NCBI GenBank assembly: GCA_963773625.1
Contig: CAVZCJ010000003.1
Location: 186,001-250,000, forward strand
DNA: 64,000 bases
Origin: DATARH01 sp963773625
GTDB taxonomy: Bacteria; Pseudomonadota; Alphaproteobacteria; ATCC43930; CGMCC-115725
Direction of reading: 5' to 3'
Below, piece by piece: positions 24,286 through 34,453 of the stretch; the first letter of the stretch is position 1; the number at the start of each line of letters is the position of its first letter. The notes under the pieces are model-generated. The model saw nothing but the letters and a program-made list of their open reading frames with translations. It was not told where the DNA came from and ran no database searches. Both the position numbers and the translations under genes were made by a program.

Positions 24286-27200
24286 GTGAACCCGTCGCGA
24301 CTGTTCATCCTGCGGCCGGTGGCGACCTCGCTGCTGATGGCGGCGATCCTGCTGGTAGGGCTGGTCGCTTACCGTTTCCTGCCGTTGTCGGCGCTGCCCG
24401 AGGTTGACTACCCGACAATTCAGGTCATCACGCTCTATCCTGGCGCCAGCCCCGACGTGATGACCGGCTCGGTCACGGCGCCGCTCGAGGTGCAGCTCGG
24501 CCAGATGCCGGGTTTGAACCAGATGTCGTCGTCCAGTTCGGCGGGATCGTCGGTCATCACCCTGCAATTCAATTTGAACCTCAGTCTCGATGTCGCCGAA
24601 CAGGAGGTGCAGGCGTCGATTAACGCCGCTGGCAACCTTTTGCCGTCGGATCTGCCGGCGCCGCCGATCTACGCCAAGGTCAATCCGGCCGACGCGCCGA
24701 TCCTCATCTTGGCGCTGACCTCGAAGACGCTGCCGCTGACCTCGGTCGAGGACCTCGCCGATACGCGGATGGCGCAGAAAATATCTCAGCTAGCCGGCGT
24801 GGGGCTGGTCAGCATCAGCGGGGGGCACCGCCCTGCGGTGCGCATTCAGGCCGACCCGCGCAAGCTCGCCGCGTTGGGGCTCAACATCGACGACCTGCGC
24901 ACGACGGTCGCCAACGCCAACGTCAATACGCCCAAGGGCAGCTTCGACGGGCCAACGCGCGCTTATACGATCAACGCCAACGACCAGATCACGAGCGCCG
25001 ACGACTACAACAACCTGGTCATCGCCTACAAAAACGGCGCGCCGGTGCGCCTCTCGGATGTCGCACAGGCGATCTACGGAGAGGAGAACACCAAGCTCGC
25101 CGGCTGGATGGGCACCACACCGGCGGTGGTCATGAACGTGCAGCGCCAACCGGGCGCCAATGTCATTTCGGTGGTCGATAGCATCAAGGCACTCCTGCCG
25201 TCGTTGCAGGCGTCGCTGCCGGCGGCCGTCGACGTCACCCTGTTGACCGACCGCACCAATACGATCCGCGCTTCGGTCTCTGACGTCGAATTCGAGCTGG
25301 GGCTGGCCGTCGTGCTGGTCGTCGCGGTGATTTTCGTCTTCCTGCGCAGCCCGTCGGCGACCCTGATCCCCAGCCTCTCGGTGCCGCTGTCGCTGGTTGG
25401 GACGCTGGCGGTGATGTACCTCGCGGGTTTCAGCCTCAACAATCTGTCGCTGATGGCGCTGACCATCTCGACCGGGTTCGTCGTCGACGATGCGATCGTG
25501 ATGATCGAGAATGTGTCGCGCTATATCGAGGCGGGCGACCCGCCGCTGCAGGCCGCGCTCAGGGGTTCCGAGCAGATCGGCTTTACCATCATCAGCCTGA
25601 CGATCTCGCTGATCGCCGTGCTGATTCCACTGCTATTCATGGCCGATGTGGTCGGCCGGCTGTTCCGCGAATTCGCGCTCACCCTGGCGGTGACGATCGT
25701 CATCTCGGCGATCGTGTCCTTGACCCTGGTGCCGATGCTGTGCGCCAAGCTGCTGCGCTATGTCCGCGAAGAGGACATGAACTGGTTTATGCGCCAGACG
25801 CAGCATTTCTTCGACCGGGTTATCCAGCACTATGGCATCTGGCTCAACTGGGTGCTCGACCGCCAGGCGCTGACCCTGCTGGTCGCGGTCGCGACGCTAT
25901 GCCTGACGGTGCTTCTCTACATCGCGATCCCCAAGGGCTTCTTTCCGGTTCAGGACACCGGCCTGATCCAGGGCATTTCCGAGGCACCGGCCTCGGTCTC
26001 GTTCGCGACGATGGGAGAGCGCCAAGTCGAGCTCGCCGGCGCGATCCTCAAAGATCCCGATGTCGTCAGCCTGTCGTCGTTCATCGGCGTCGACGGTACC
26101 AATGCGACGCTCAATACGGGCCGCTTCCTGATCAACTTGAAGCCGCGCGACGAGCGTTCGCTCGACGCCAGCGCGATCATCCGCCGGCTGCAGGGCGAGG
26201 TCAAAGATGTCGCCGGCATCGATCTCTACATGCAACCGGTGCAGGACCTCACCATCGACGCCACGGTCAGCCGCACCCAGTATCAATTCTCGCTGCAGGA
26301 CGCGAACCCGGATGAGTTCGCTACCTGGATTCCAAAGTTGATGGCGCGTCTCCAACAGATCCCCGAGATCGCCGACGTCGCGACCAATTTCGGCCAGAAC
26401 GGTCTGTCGGCTTATATCCTCATCGACCGCGCCACCGCCGGCCGCTTCGGCATCACCCCGGCAACCGTGGACAATGCGCTCTACGACGCTTACGGACAGC
26501 GTATCGTCTCGACAATCTTCACCCAGTCGAACCAGTACCGGGTCATCCTCGAAGCCACCCCAGCGGCGCAGCAGGCGCTGAGCTCGCTCGACCAGATCTA
26601 TCTGCCGTCGTCGCTATCGAGCAGCGGACAGGTGCCGCTCTCGGCGCTAGTCACCGTGCAACAGGAAACGGAACCGCTCGCGGTCAATCATATCGGCCAG
26701 TTCCCGGCGGTGACGATCTCGTTCAATCTGGCGCCCGGCGCCGCGCTCGGCGCGGCCGTCGACGCGATCAAGCAAGCCGAGAAGGACGTCGGCTTGCCGG
26801 TCAGCATGATCACCACGTTCCAGGGTGCGGCGCTCGCGTTTCAGGCGGCGCTCTCGAACGAGGTGCTGCTGATCCTCGCCGCGATTGTCACCGTCTATAT
26901 CGTGCTCGGGGTGCTCTACGAGAGCTTCATCCACCCCATCACGATCCTCTCGACCCTGCCCTCGGCGGGGCTCGGCGCACTGCTGGCGCTGATGCTCGAC
27001 GGCAGCGATCTCAGCATCGTCGCCATCATCGGCGTCATCCTGCTGATCGGCATCGTCAAGAAGAACGGCATTATGATGGTGGACTTTGCCCTCGTCGCCG
27101 AACGCGACGAGGGCAAGTCGCCGCGCGAGGCGATCCACCAGGCCTCGCTGTTGCGCTTCCGACCGATCATGATGACGACGCTGGCGGCAATCTTCGGGGC

Positions 27201-27399
27201 GCTGCCGCTGATGCTCGGCACCGGAACCGGCTCCGAGCTGCGCCACCCGCTGGGCGTGACGATTGTCGGCGGCCTCATCTTGAGCCAGGCGCTGACTTTG
27301 TTCACGACGCCGGTCATCTATCTTGGCTTCGATCGGCTCGCGCGAATGACGCGGCGCCGTTTCGGCCGCCGGTTCGATGCGGAAAGTCCCGCCGAATGA
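24286..27399 (+). CDS. RND efflux transporter, MdtB-like subunit
   Basis: Inner-membrane proton-driven pump subunit of 1037 residues with the HAE1-type RND fold: an N-terminal span (FILRPVATSLLMAAILLVGLVAY), two large periplasmic porter regions, and two bundles of membrane helices. TGFVVDDAIVMIENVSR contains the conserved acidic pair of helix 4, and IGIVKKNGIMMVDF lies in the C-terminal bundle. A GTG start follows GGGGGA. It overlaps the next pump gene by four bases, and in E. coli MdtB and MdtC assemble as a heterotrimer. Likely substrates are bile salts, novobiocin-like drugs or plant compounds. Confidence 0.93.
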   Translation: MNPSRLFILRPVATSLLMAAILLVGLVAYRFLPLSALPEVDYPTIQVITLYPGASPDVMTGSVTAPLEVQLGQMPGLNQMSSSSSAGSSVITLQFNLNLSLDVAEQEVQASINAAGNLLPSDLPAPPIYAKVNPADAPILILALTSKTLPLTSVEDLADTRMAQKISQLAGVGLVSISGGHRPAVRIQADPRKLAALGLNIDDLRTTVANANVNTPKGSFDGPTRAYTINANDQITSADDYNNLVIAYKNGAPVRLSDVAQAIYGEENTKLAGWMGTTPAVVMNVQRQPGANVISVVDSIKALLPSLQASLPAAVDVTLLTDRTNTIRASVSDVEFELGLAVVLVVAVIFVFLRSPSATLIPSLSVPLSLVGTLAVMYLAGFSLNNLSLMALTISTGFVVDDAIVMIENVSRYIEAGDPPLQAALRGSEQIGFTIISLTISLIAVLIPLLFMADVVGRLFREFALTLAVTIVISAIVSLTLVPMLCAKLLRYVREEDMNWFMRQTQHFFDRVIQHYGIWLNWVLDRQALTLLVAVATLCLTVLLYIAIPKGFFPVQDTGLIQGISEAPASVSFATMGERQVELAGAILKDPDVVSLSSFIGVDGTNATLNTGRFLINLKPRDERSLDASAIIRRLQGEVKDVAGIDLYMQPVQDLTIDATVSRTQYQFSLQDANPDEFATWIPKLMARLQQIPEIADVATNFGQNGLSAYILIDRATAGRFGITPATVDNALYDAYGQRIVSTIFTQSNQYRVILEATPAAQQALSSLDQIYLPSSLSSSGQVPLSALVTVQQETEPLAVNHIGQFPAVTISFNLAPGAALGAAVDAIKQAEKDVGLPVSMITTFQGAALAFQAALSNEVLLILAAIVTVYIVLGVLYESFIHPITILSTLPSAGLGALLALMLDGSDLSIVAIIGVILLIGIVKKNGIMMVDFALVAERDEGKSPREAIHQASLLRFRPIMMTTLAAIFGALPLMLGTGTGSELRHPLGVTIVGGLILSQALTLFTTPVIYLGFDRLARMTRRRFGRRFDAESPAE

Positions 27400-30300
27400 G
27401 CCTTTCGACCGCATTCATCGAGCGGCCGGTCGCGACGACGCTACTGACCATCGGCCTGGCGCTCGCGGGCATATTCGCGTTCAATCAGCTGCCGGTATCG
27501 CCGCTGCCGCAGATCGATTTCCCGACGATCTCGGTCTTCGCGCAGATGCCCGGCGCCAGCCCCGAGACGATGTCGGAGACGGTGGCGACGCCGCTGGAGC
27601 GTCATCTCGGGGTTATCGCCAATGTGACTGAGATGACCTCGTCGAGCACGCTCGGCTCGACCCGCATCACCCTGCAATTCGATTTGAATCGCAATATCGA
27701 CGGCGCCGCGCGCGACGTGCAGGCGGCGATCAACGCGGCACGCGCCGACCTGCCGTCGAGCCTGCGGACCAATCCGAGCTATCGCAAGGTAAACCCGGCC
27801 GACGCGCCGATCGCCATCCTGGCGCTGACTTCGAAGACGCTCACCGCGGGCCAGATCTATGACGCCGCCTCGACCGTGCTGACGCCGGCCTTGTCGCAGA
27901 TCGACGGCATCGGCCAGGTGACGATCGGCGGCAGCTCGCTGCCGGCGGTTCGGGTCGAACTGAACCCGATGGCGCTCAACAAATATGGAATTGGGCTTGA
28001 GGACGTGCGGGCCGCGCTTTCCTCGGCCAACGCGCATAGTCCAAAGGGTGCGATCGAGCAGCAGGACCAGCATTTTCAGATCTACACCAACGACCAGGCG
28101 ACCAAGGCGGCGGATTATCTGCCGCTGGTGATCGCCTACCGCAACGGTGCGGCAGTGCGCCTCCCCGATGTCGCGACGGTCGTCGACTCGGTCGAGAATC
28201 TGCGCAACCAAGGTCTTGCCGACGGGCAGCCGGCGGTGCTGGTGATCCTCTACCGCCAGCCTAATGCCAACATCATCGACACGGTCGACCGCATCACCGC
28301 GTCGCTGCCAGCGCTGGAGGCGTCGATCCCGCACGGCATCACGGTGCGGATGATGATGGACCGGACAACGACGATCCGCGCCTCGCTGCACGATGTCGAG
28401 ACGACGCTGATCATCTCGATCTGCCTGGTGATCCTGGTGGTGTTCGCGTTCCTGCGCAACGCGCGCGCGGTGTTGATCCCGAGCGTCGCGGTGCCGGTGT
28501 CGCTGATCGGCACGTTCGGCGCGATGTATCTGATGGGCTACAGCCTCGACAATTTGTCGCTGATGGCGCTGACCGTCTCCACCGGGTTTGTCGTCGATGA
28601 CGCCATCGTCGTCCTCGAAAACGTGTCGCGCCATATCGAGGCCGGCATGGGACGCCGGCAGGCGGCGCTGCAGGGTGCGCGCGAAGTCAGTTTCACCGTG
28701 CTGTCGATGAGCGTGTCGCTAATCGCGGTATTCGTGCCGATCCTCTTGATGGGCGGCATTGTCGGCCGGCTATTCCGCGAATTCGCGGTGACGCTCTCTA
28801 TTGCCATCATGATCTCGCTCGTCGTGTCACTGACGACGACGCCGATGATGTGCGCATTTGTGCTGCGGCGGCCGCCCGAGCGGCACGGGCGCCTCTACTA
28901 CTGGAGCGAGCGGTTCTTCAACGCGATGCTCCGCTTCTACGACCGAACGCTGGTGACGGCGCTGCGCCGGCCGGGTCAGGTGATGTTCATGCTGCTCGTC
29001 GCGGTGTGCCTCAACGTCTTTCTCTTCTACGAGGTGCCGAAAGGCTTCTTTCCGCAACAGGACACGGGCCGGATGATCGGTGGTATCCAGGCCGACCAGA
29101 GCATCTCGTTTCAGGCGATGAGGCAAAAGCTGCAAGACTTCATTGCTATTATCCGGAAGGACCCGGCGGTACAAAGCGTCGTCGGCTTCACCGGCGGTGG
29201 CCAAACCAACTCCGGTTTCATCTTTGCCGCGCTAAAGCCGCTGGCGGACCGCAAGCTGTCGGTCGACCAGGTGATCGGCCGATTGCGGCCCAAGCTCAAC
29301 CAGGTTCCCGGCGCGCGTTTGTTCCTGCAAGGAGTACAGGACATCCGCGTCGGCGGGCGGGCATCGAATGCCCAATACCAATTCAGCTTGCAGGGCGACT
29401 CGCTCGCAGAGCTACAAGAATGGGCGCCGAAGATTGCCGCGGCGATGGAAAAGCTCGACATGCTGACCGACGTCAATTCGGACCAGCAGCAACACGGGCT
29501 CGAGACCGATCTCGTCATCGACCGGCCGACCGCGGCCCGGCTCGGGCTGACAACGAGCCAGATCGACAGCACGCTCTACGACGCGTTCGGTCAGCGCCAG
29601 GTCTCGGTCATCTATGCCGCGCGCAACCAGTATCACGTGGTGATGGAGGTCGATCCGCAGTTCTGGCAAAGCCCGGATATGCTGAAGCAGATCTACGTCA
29701 GCAGCACGGGCGGATCGGTGAATGGCTCGGCCAAAACCAATGCGGTCGCCGGGACGGTGGCGGCATCCACCGTCGCGAAGAACCGGTCGACCGCCGCCAG
29801 TGCCGCGGCGGCGGTGGCTTCCGACGCGGCGCGCAATCAGCAGAGCAATGCGATCGCCTCGACCGGACGCAGCGCGGCCTCGACCGGAGCGCCGGTCAGC
29901 ACCTTCGGCGAGACCATGGTGCCGCTCGCCGCCTTCTCGCATTACGGGCCGGGGACGACGCCGCTCGCGGTCAACCACCAGGGGCTCTTCGTCGCCAGCA
30001 CGATCTCGTTCAACCTGAAACCTGGTGCCTCGCTCAGCCAAGCGACCGAAGCGGTCGATCGAGTGATGGCCGAGCTGCACGTGCCGACGACGATCCACGG
30101 CAGCTTCCAGGGCACCGCAAAGGCGTTCCAGCAATCGCTCAACAACGAGCCGGTACTGATCGCCGCGGCGCTGCTCGCGGTCTATATTGTGCTCGGCGTG
30201 CTCTACGAGAGCTACGTCCACCCGATCACCATCCTCTCGACCCTGCCGTCGGCCGGGGTCGGCGCGGTGCTGGCGCTGATGCTGGCTAACACCGAGTTCA

Positions 30301-30704
30301 GTATTATCGCGCTGATTGGGGTCATTCTCCTCATCGGCATCGTCAAGAAGAACGCGATCATGATGATCGACTTCGCGCTCGCGGAGGAGCGCCAGAACGG
30401 ATTGAGCTCGCGCGAGGCGATCCACCAGGCGGCGGTGCTGCGCTTCCGTCCGATCATGATGACGACGATGGCGGCGATGCTCGGCGCGATGCCCCTCGCG
30501 ATCGGTTTCGGCGAAGGCTCGGAACTGCGCCGGCCGCTCGGCATCTCGATCGTCGGCGGGCTGCTGGTGAGCCAGGTGCTGACGCTCTATACGACGCCGA
30601 TCGTCTATCTCTACCTCGACCGCTTCCGCCTATGGGCGCAGCGGCGCTGGTCGTTTCGCGGCCGGCAGGCGCCGCACGGCTCCCTGCCTCAACCCGGCGA
30701 GTGA
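27396..30704 (+). CDS. RND efflux transporter, MdtC-like subunit with Ala/Ser-rich insertion
   Basis: Second pump subunit, 1102 residues, starting inside the stop of the MdtB-like gene (ATGA). It keeps the helix-4 motif TGFVVDDAIVVLENVSR and the IGIVKKNAIMMIDF helix. It is about 60-70 residues longer than usual because of a low-complexity segment at about 770-840 (rich in Ala, Ser, Thr and Asn; SAKTNAVAGTVAASTVAKNR and further). This lies in the second periplasmic porter loop, between YVSSTGGSVNG and TFGETMVPLAAF. Such an insert is probably a flexible surface loop. It works with the adaptor and channel genes on either side. Confidence 0.92.
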   Translation: MSLSTAFIERPVATTLLTIGLALAGIFAFNQLPVSPLPQIDFPTISVFAQMPGASPETMSETVATPLERHLGVIANVTEMTSSSTLGSTRITLQFDLNRNIDGAARDVQAAINAARADLPSSLRTNPSYRKVNPADAPIAILALTSKTLTAGQIYDAASTVLTPALSQIDGIGQVTIGGSSLPAVRVELNPMALNKYGIGLEDVRAALSSANAHSPKGAIEQQDQHFQIYTNDQATKAADYLPLVIAYRNGAAVRLPDVATVVDSVENLRNQGLADGQPAVLVILYRQPNANIIDTVDRITASLPALEASIPHGITVRMMMDRTTTIRASLHDVETTLIISICLVILVVFAFLRNARAVLIPSVAVPVSLIGTFGAMYLMGYSLDNLSLMALTVSTGFVVDDAIVVLENVSRHIEAGMGRRQAALQGAREVSFTVLSMSVSLIAVFVPILLMGGIVGRLFREFAVTLSIAIMISLVVSLTTTPMMCAFVLRRPPERHGRLYYWSERFFNAMLRFYDRTLVTALRRPGQVMFMLLVAVCLNVFLFYEVPKGFFPQQDTGRMIGGIQADQSISFQAMRQKLQDFIAIIRKDPAVQSVVGFTGGGQTNSGFIFAALKPLADRKLSVDQVIGRLRPKLNQVPGARLFLQGVQDIRVGGRASNAQYQFSLQGDSLAELQEWAPKIAAAMEKLDMLTDVNSDQQQHGLETDLVIDRPTAARLGLTTSQIDSTLYDAFGQRQVSVIYAARNQYHVVMEVDPQFWQSPDMLKQIYVSSTGGSVNGSAKTNAVAGTVAASTVAKNRSTAASAAAAVASDAARNQQSNAIASTGRSAASTGAPVSTFGETMVPLAAFSHYGPGTTPLAVNHQGLFVASTISFNLKPGASLSQATEAVDRVMAELHVPTTIHGSFQGTAKAFQQSLNNEPVLIAAALLAVYIVLGVLYESYVHPITILSTLPSAGVGAVLALMLANTEFSIIALIGVILLIGIVKKNAIMMIDFALAEERQNGLSSREAIHQAAVLRFRPIMMTTMAAMLGAMPLAIGFGEGSELRRPLGISIVGGLLVSQVLTLYTTPIVYLYLDRFRLWAQRRWSFRGRQAPHGSLPQPGE

Positions 30705-32227
30705 GGCCGATGGCGACGATCGGGCGGGCCGCCGCGCTGGCGGCGGTGGTGGGGCTGAGCGGGTGTTTTTTGGTCGGGCCCGACTACCAGAAGCCCGACG
30801 CACCGGCGCCGGCTGCCTACAAGGAGGCGTGGAAGCCCGGGCCGCGGGACAAGGGCTGGGCGCCGAGCCAGCCAAACGATGCGATCGACCGCGGCGCATG
30901 GTGGTCGATCTACCACGACCCGGTGCTCGACAAGCTCGAACGGCAGATCGACATTTCGAACCAGAATTTGAAGGCTGCGGAAGCATCGTTCCGCGAGGCA
31001 GAGGCCATCGTCACCGAGGCGCGGGCCGGGCTGTTCCCGACGCTCGATGCCGCCGCGTCGGCGATGCGCTCGCGCACCAGTGGCAGCACGTTCGGGGGCG
31101 GCAACATCTCCAATAATTTCCGCACCACGCTCAACGCGAGCTGGGTCCCCGATCTGTGGGGAGCCGTGCGGCGCCAGATCGAAGCCAATGTCGCCAGCGC
31201 CCAGGCCAGCGCCGCGACGCTGGCCAATGCGCGTCTGTCGGCGCAGGCGGCGCTGGCCACCGCCTATATGCAGCTGCGGGTCGCCGACGAATTGCAACGC
31301 CTGCTGTCGGCGTCGGTGAAGGCGTTCGCTCAGGCGCTGCAGATCGTCACCAACCAGCATCGCGCCGGAACCGCCGATCAGTCGGCGGTCGATCAGGCGC
31401 GCGCACAGCTCGAAGGCACCAAGGCGCAGCTGATCGCGGTCGGGGTCAGCCGCGCGCAGTTCGAGCACGCGATCGCGGTGCTGATCGGCAAGCCGCCCGC
31501 CGAGCTCAGTATCGCTCCGGTCGAGACGGTGGACGCCGTGCCGCTGGTCCCGGCCGAGCTGCCGTCGGCGCTGGTCCAGCGCCGGCCCGACGTCGCCGCG
31601 GGCGAGCGCGACATGGCGGCTGCCAACGCCCGGATCGGCGTCGATGTCGCGGCGTTCTATCCGGCGGTGACGCTGACCGGTGACTACGGCGTGCAGTCCT
31701 CGATGCTAAGCAAGCTATTCTCAGCGTCGAGCCGGGTCTGGTCGTTCGGGTCGGATCTGGCCCAAACCATCCTGGATGGCGGGCTCCACAACGCCCAGGT
31801 CGAGGCCGACAAGGCTGCCTACGATCTGGCCGTCGCCAACTACCGGCAAACCGTGCTGGCCGCGTTCCAGCAGGTCGAGGACGAGCTGGTGGCCGAGCGC
31901 ATCCTCGCGCAGCAGGCGCAAGCCGAGGATGCGGCGCTCGCGGCGGCGCGCGCGGCGGAGAAGACGATCAACAACCAGTATCTCGCCGGGACGCAGGCCT
32001 ACACCGCGGTGATCGTCGCTGAGACCACTGCCCTCAACGACGCGGTGCAGGCGGTCAATATCCGGCAAAGCCGGCTGGTGACCAGCGTCGCTTTGATCGA
32101 GGCGTTGGGCGGCGGCTGGGATACCTCGCAGCTGCCCGGCCAAGAGAAGATCGAGGGTGACGTGCCGCTCAACTTCAACCCGCTGCCGCCGACCTTCCCG
32201 CCGGGTTCGATGAACGCGCCGAAATAG
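30701..32227 (+). CDS. outer-membrane efflux lipoprotein (NodT/OprM family)
   Basis: TolC-like channel of the tripartite pump, 508 residues. The N-terminus is a lipoprotein signal with a lipobox (VVGLSGC), followed by FLVGPDYQKPDAPAP, standard for this family. Two repeats of long helices follow, with the conserved LVQRRPDVAAGERDMAAANARIG and NYRQTVLAAFQQVEDEL. GTG 30701 overlaps the preceding stop; ATG 30710 is an equally possible start and keeps the lipobox. The last 37 bases of the gene are part of a 102-base tandem duplication that continues into the intergenic region. Confidence 0.92.
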   Translation: MRPMATIGRAAALAAVVGLSGCFLVGPDYQKPDAPAPAAYKEAWKPGPRDKGWAPSQPNDAIDRGAWWSIYHDPVLDKLERQIDISNQNLKAAEASFREAEAIVTEARAGLFPTLDAAASAMRSRTSGSTFGGGNISNNFRTTLNASWVPDLWGAVRRQIEANVASAQASAATLANARLSAQAALATAYMQLRVADELQRLLSASVKAFAQALQIVTNQHRAGTADQSAVDQARAQLEGTKAQLIAVGVSRAQFEHAIAVLIGKPPAELSIAPVETVDAVPLVPAELPSALVQRRPDVAAGERDMAAANARIGVDVAAFYPAVTLTGDYGVQSSMLSKLFSASSRVWSFGSDLAQTILDGGLHNAQVEADKAAYDLAVANYRQTVLAAFQQVEDELVAERILAQQAQAEDAALAAARAAEKTINNQYLAGTQAYTAVIVAETTALNDAVQAVNIRQSRLVTSVALIEALGGGWDTSQLPGQEKIEGDVPLNFNPLPPTFPPGSMNAPK

Positions 32228-32392
32228 GTCACATCTTCAGCACGGCGATGTAGCTGGCAAGCTCGGCCCGCGCCGTGTCGAGCGCCGCGGTCGACCTTCC
32301 CGCCGGGTTCGATGAACGCGCCGAAATAGGTCACATCTTCAGCGCGGCGATGTAGGCGGCGAGCTCGGCCCGCGCCGCGTCCAGCGCGGCGC
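32191..32392. repeat. 102-bp tandem duplication across two convergent gene ends
   Basis: The block starting GACCTTCCCGCCGGGTTCGA at 32191 is repeated from 32293, an offset of 102 bases. The first 50 or so bases are identical and the rest differ at scattered positions. Each copy holds the last 37 bases of the efflux channel gene followed by the last codons of the DUF4139 gene on the other strand. Copy one therefore contains a second, unused 3' end of DUF4139, and copy two a second end of the channel gene. Confidence 0.85.
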
Positions 32393-34362
32393 GTCGCCTT
32401 GTCCCCGGCGGCGGTGTTGGCATCGATCGCGGTCTCGGCCGCCTTTAGTTTGTCGAGCGTGGTCTTGCGCATCGCGGGGTCGTCCTTCAGCGCGGTGTAA
32501 TTGTCGCGCAGACGCGTCTCGTCATCGGTAAGGCGGCTGCGCTCGGCAGTGAGCCGGTCGAGATCGGCTTGGCGCTGGCTGACCGCGCGCCGCCGTTGCG
32601 CGAGCTCGGTGAAGACGCGGTGCAGCGCGGGGTCGAGGTTTTTCGCGGCGAGGTAGACACCGATTTGGTTGTCGTTCAGGTCGAGCAGCCTGACCTGTTC
32701 CTCGTCGGGCTTCTCCTCGACGATCGTCACCGTGCCGTTGCCCTTGGGATCGAGCGCGGCGGTGACCCGATAGGCATTGGTGGTACGATCGGCCGTTGTC
32801 GGCGCGGCGAGCGTCCAGCCAGCGAGGCGATCCTGCTCGATGATGAGAGCCGGCGGCGGCGCGGCCGAGCTCACCTGATAGGTCGCGGTGCGACGCTGCA
32901 GCCTTGCGAGATGCATGACGCCCTCGGCGACAGTCGCCTTGACGATCGATTGCTGGAAATCGGTCGATTGATCGATCGTGACCTTGGTGTCGACCGCGTA
33001 GCTGAGGAGCCGCTTGTTGCCGGCCGGGAGCGCGGCGAGACGGGCGTCGCCGAGATAGGAGCTCCCCGCGTCGCTCTGCTGATAGAGGGTTAGCACGCCG
33101 GGCGGCAGGCCGCTATCGGCGGCGTTGGTCAGCTCGATCGCGGCGAGCGGGTGATGCGGATCGGTCGAGGGTTGGAACAGATCGACCCGGTGCGCCGGCA
33201 GTTCGCGGTCGATCAGCGGGACGACGAGGCTCTGCCCGGCGGCAACGCTGATCTTGGTGGGAAGAGTGAAGGCGATCTGCGTTGCCTCGTCTTGGGTAGT
33301 CGCGGCCTCGATCGAGGCGGGCGGAATAGGTGGCGGGGGAGCCGGGGCCGGCGGCGGTGCGGGCAATCCGGCCAGCTGCTGCCTCATGGCCGCCTTGGGG
33401 GCCGGAGCGGGGGCGGGCGGCGCGTTCTCCGCTCTCGTCTGATCGGTGGCCAGCGAACCGGTGTCCGTCGGCGGCAGCACGCGATTGCCGGCTTCGACAG
33501 GGACGACGGGCCGCGTCACGTAGTAGCTTTGGTAGAGCGCCTGGCGGAAGGTCACGGGGCTGCCCGAGAGCAGCGTCAGCTCGACGTCGTTCCAGCTTTG
33601 GCCGCTGAAATTCTCCAGGACCGCCCAGCCTTGCAGCCGCGCCGTGCCCGCAGCCGGGTCGGCCGGCAGGCTGAGCCGATAAGTCGCCTTCCACAGCGGC
33701 ATGGCGACGACATACCCGACGCGAACCGTGCGCTTGCCGGCGCCGTGCGTGGTGATGGTTAGTTGGCGCCGCGCCTGCGCGCGATAGGCGGCCACCCGGG
33801 TCAACGCGGTCTTGACCTGGGCCGCGAGCACCGGGTCGGTGAACTCGACCGCGTCGAGGTCCTTGAGGGTCAACTGGCGCAGCCCTGAGTTGGTGAGCAC
33901 GCTGACCCGGGTACGGGTTTCGCTGCTGCGTCGGGATTGCGCGCGGTTTCGTCCTCGGCATGCACCAGCCGGCCGGTAAACGGCTTGTCGCCGCCGATGC
34001 GGATTTCGGCGCCCTGCAACGCATTCAAGAGATCAGTGAGAGACGACAGCGCCGACTGGTCAAAGGGAAGATCGGCAAAACCTTGCGCCAGCGGCTCGCG
34101 GCCGGGCAGCGTGATCGCGCCGACTTGACCGCCATTGTCGTAGACGACAAGGCTCTTGAGCACGTCGTCGACCTGGTCGAGCGCGACATCGAGGGTCAAG
34201 GTCGCGTCGCCGTCGACCGTGGTCTCGTATTCGAAATAGCCGACGCCGCCGCTCGATAGCAGAACCCGCTTCAGCGTCAGTTCGGCAGCCGTCGCCGGCA
34301 CGGCGATCTATGCCCATGCCCAGTAGCAGGCCGAGCGAGCACCAGCGCAACAGACGCAACAT
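32331..34362 (-). pseudogene. DUF4139 domain protein with signal peptide, several frame breaks
   Basis: The pieces join to a secreted protein of about 675 residues. GGGGAGG precedes ATG 34362, which starts a signal peptide (LLRWCSLGLLLGMGI). A one-base shift near 34303-34306 leads into TAAELTLKRVLLSSGGVGYFEYE and DDVLKSLVVYD, typical of DUF4139 proteins. A second shift near 33918 leads into RVSVLTNSGLRQLTLKDLDAV and the main domain, with RVGYVVAMPLWKATYRL and VVPLIDRELPAHRV. A third near 32388 restores the C-terminal coiled coil LDAARAELAAYIAALKM. Function of the family is unknown; it is likely periplasmic. Three shifts suggest either gene decay or sequence error. Confidence 0.75.
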
Positions 34363-34453
34363 CGCCGCCTCCCCTTCGATGATTTGGCGATCCTTCGGAG
34401 CGAGGATGGCGGATTTGCGACTGCGATGGGGCGCTATCGAGGCAGGCGAGGCT

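Noticed and set aside
24790..30425. Long minus-strand frames over the RND pump genes
   Set aside because: These are high-GC shadow frames; the plus-strand genes have complete RND motifs.
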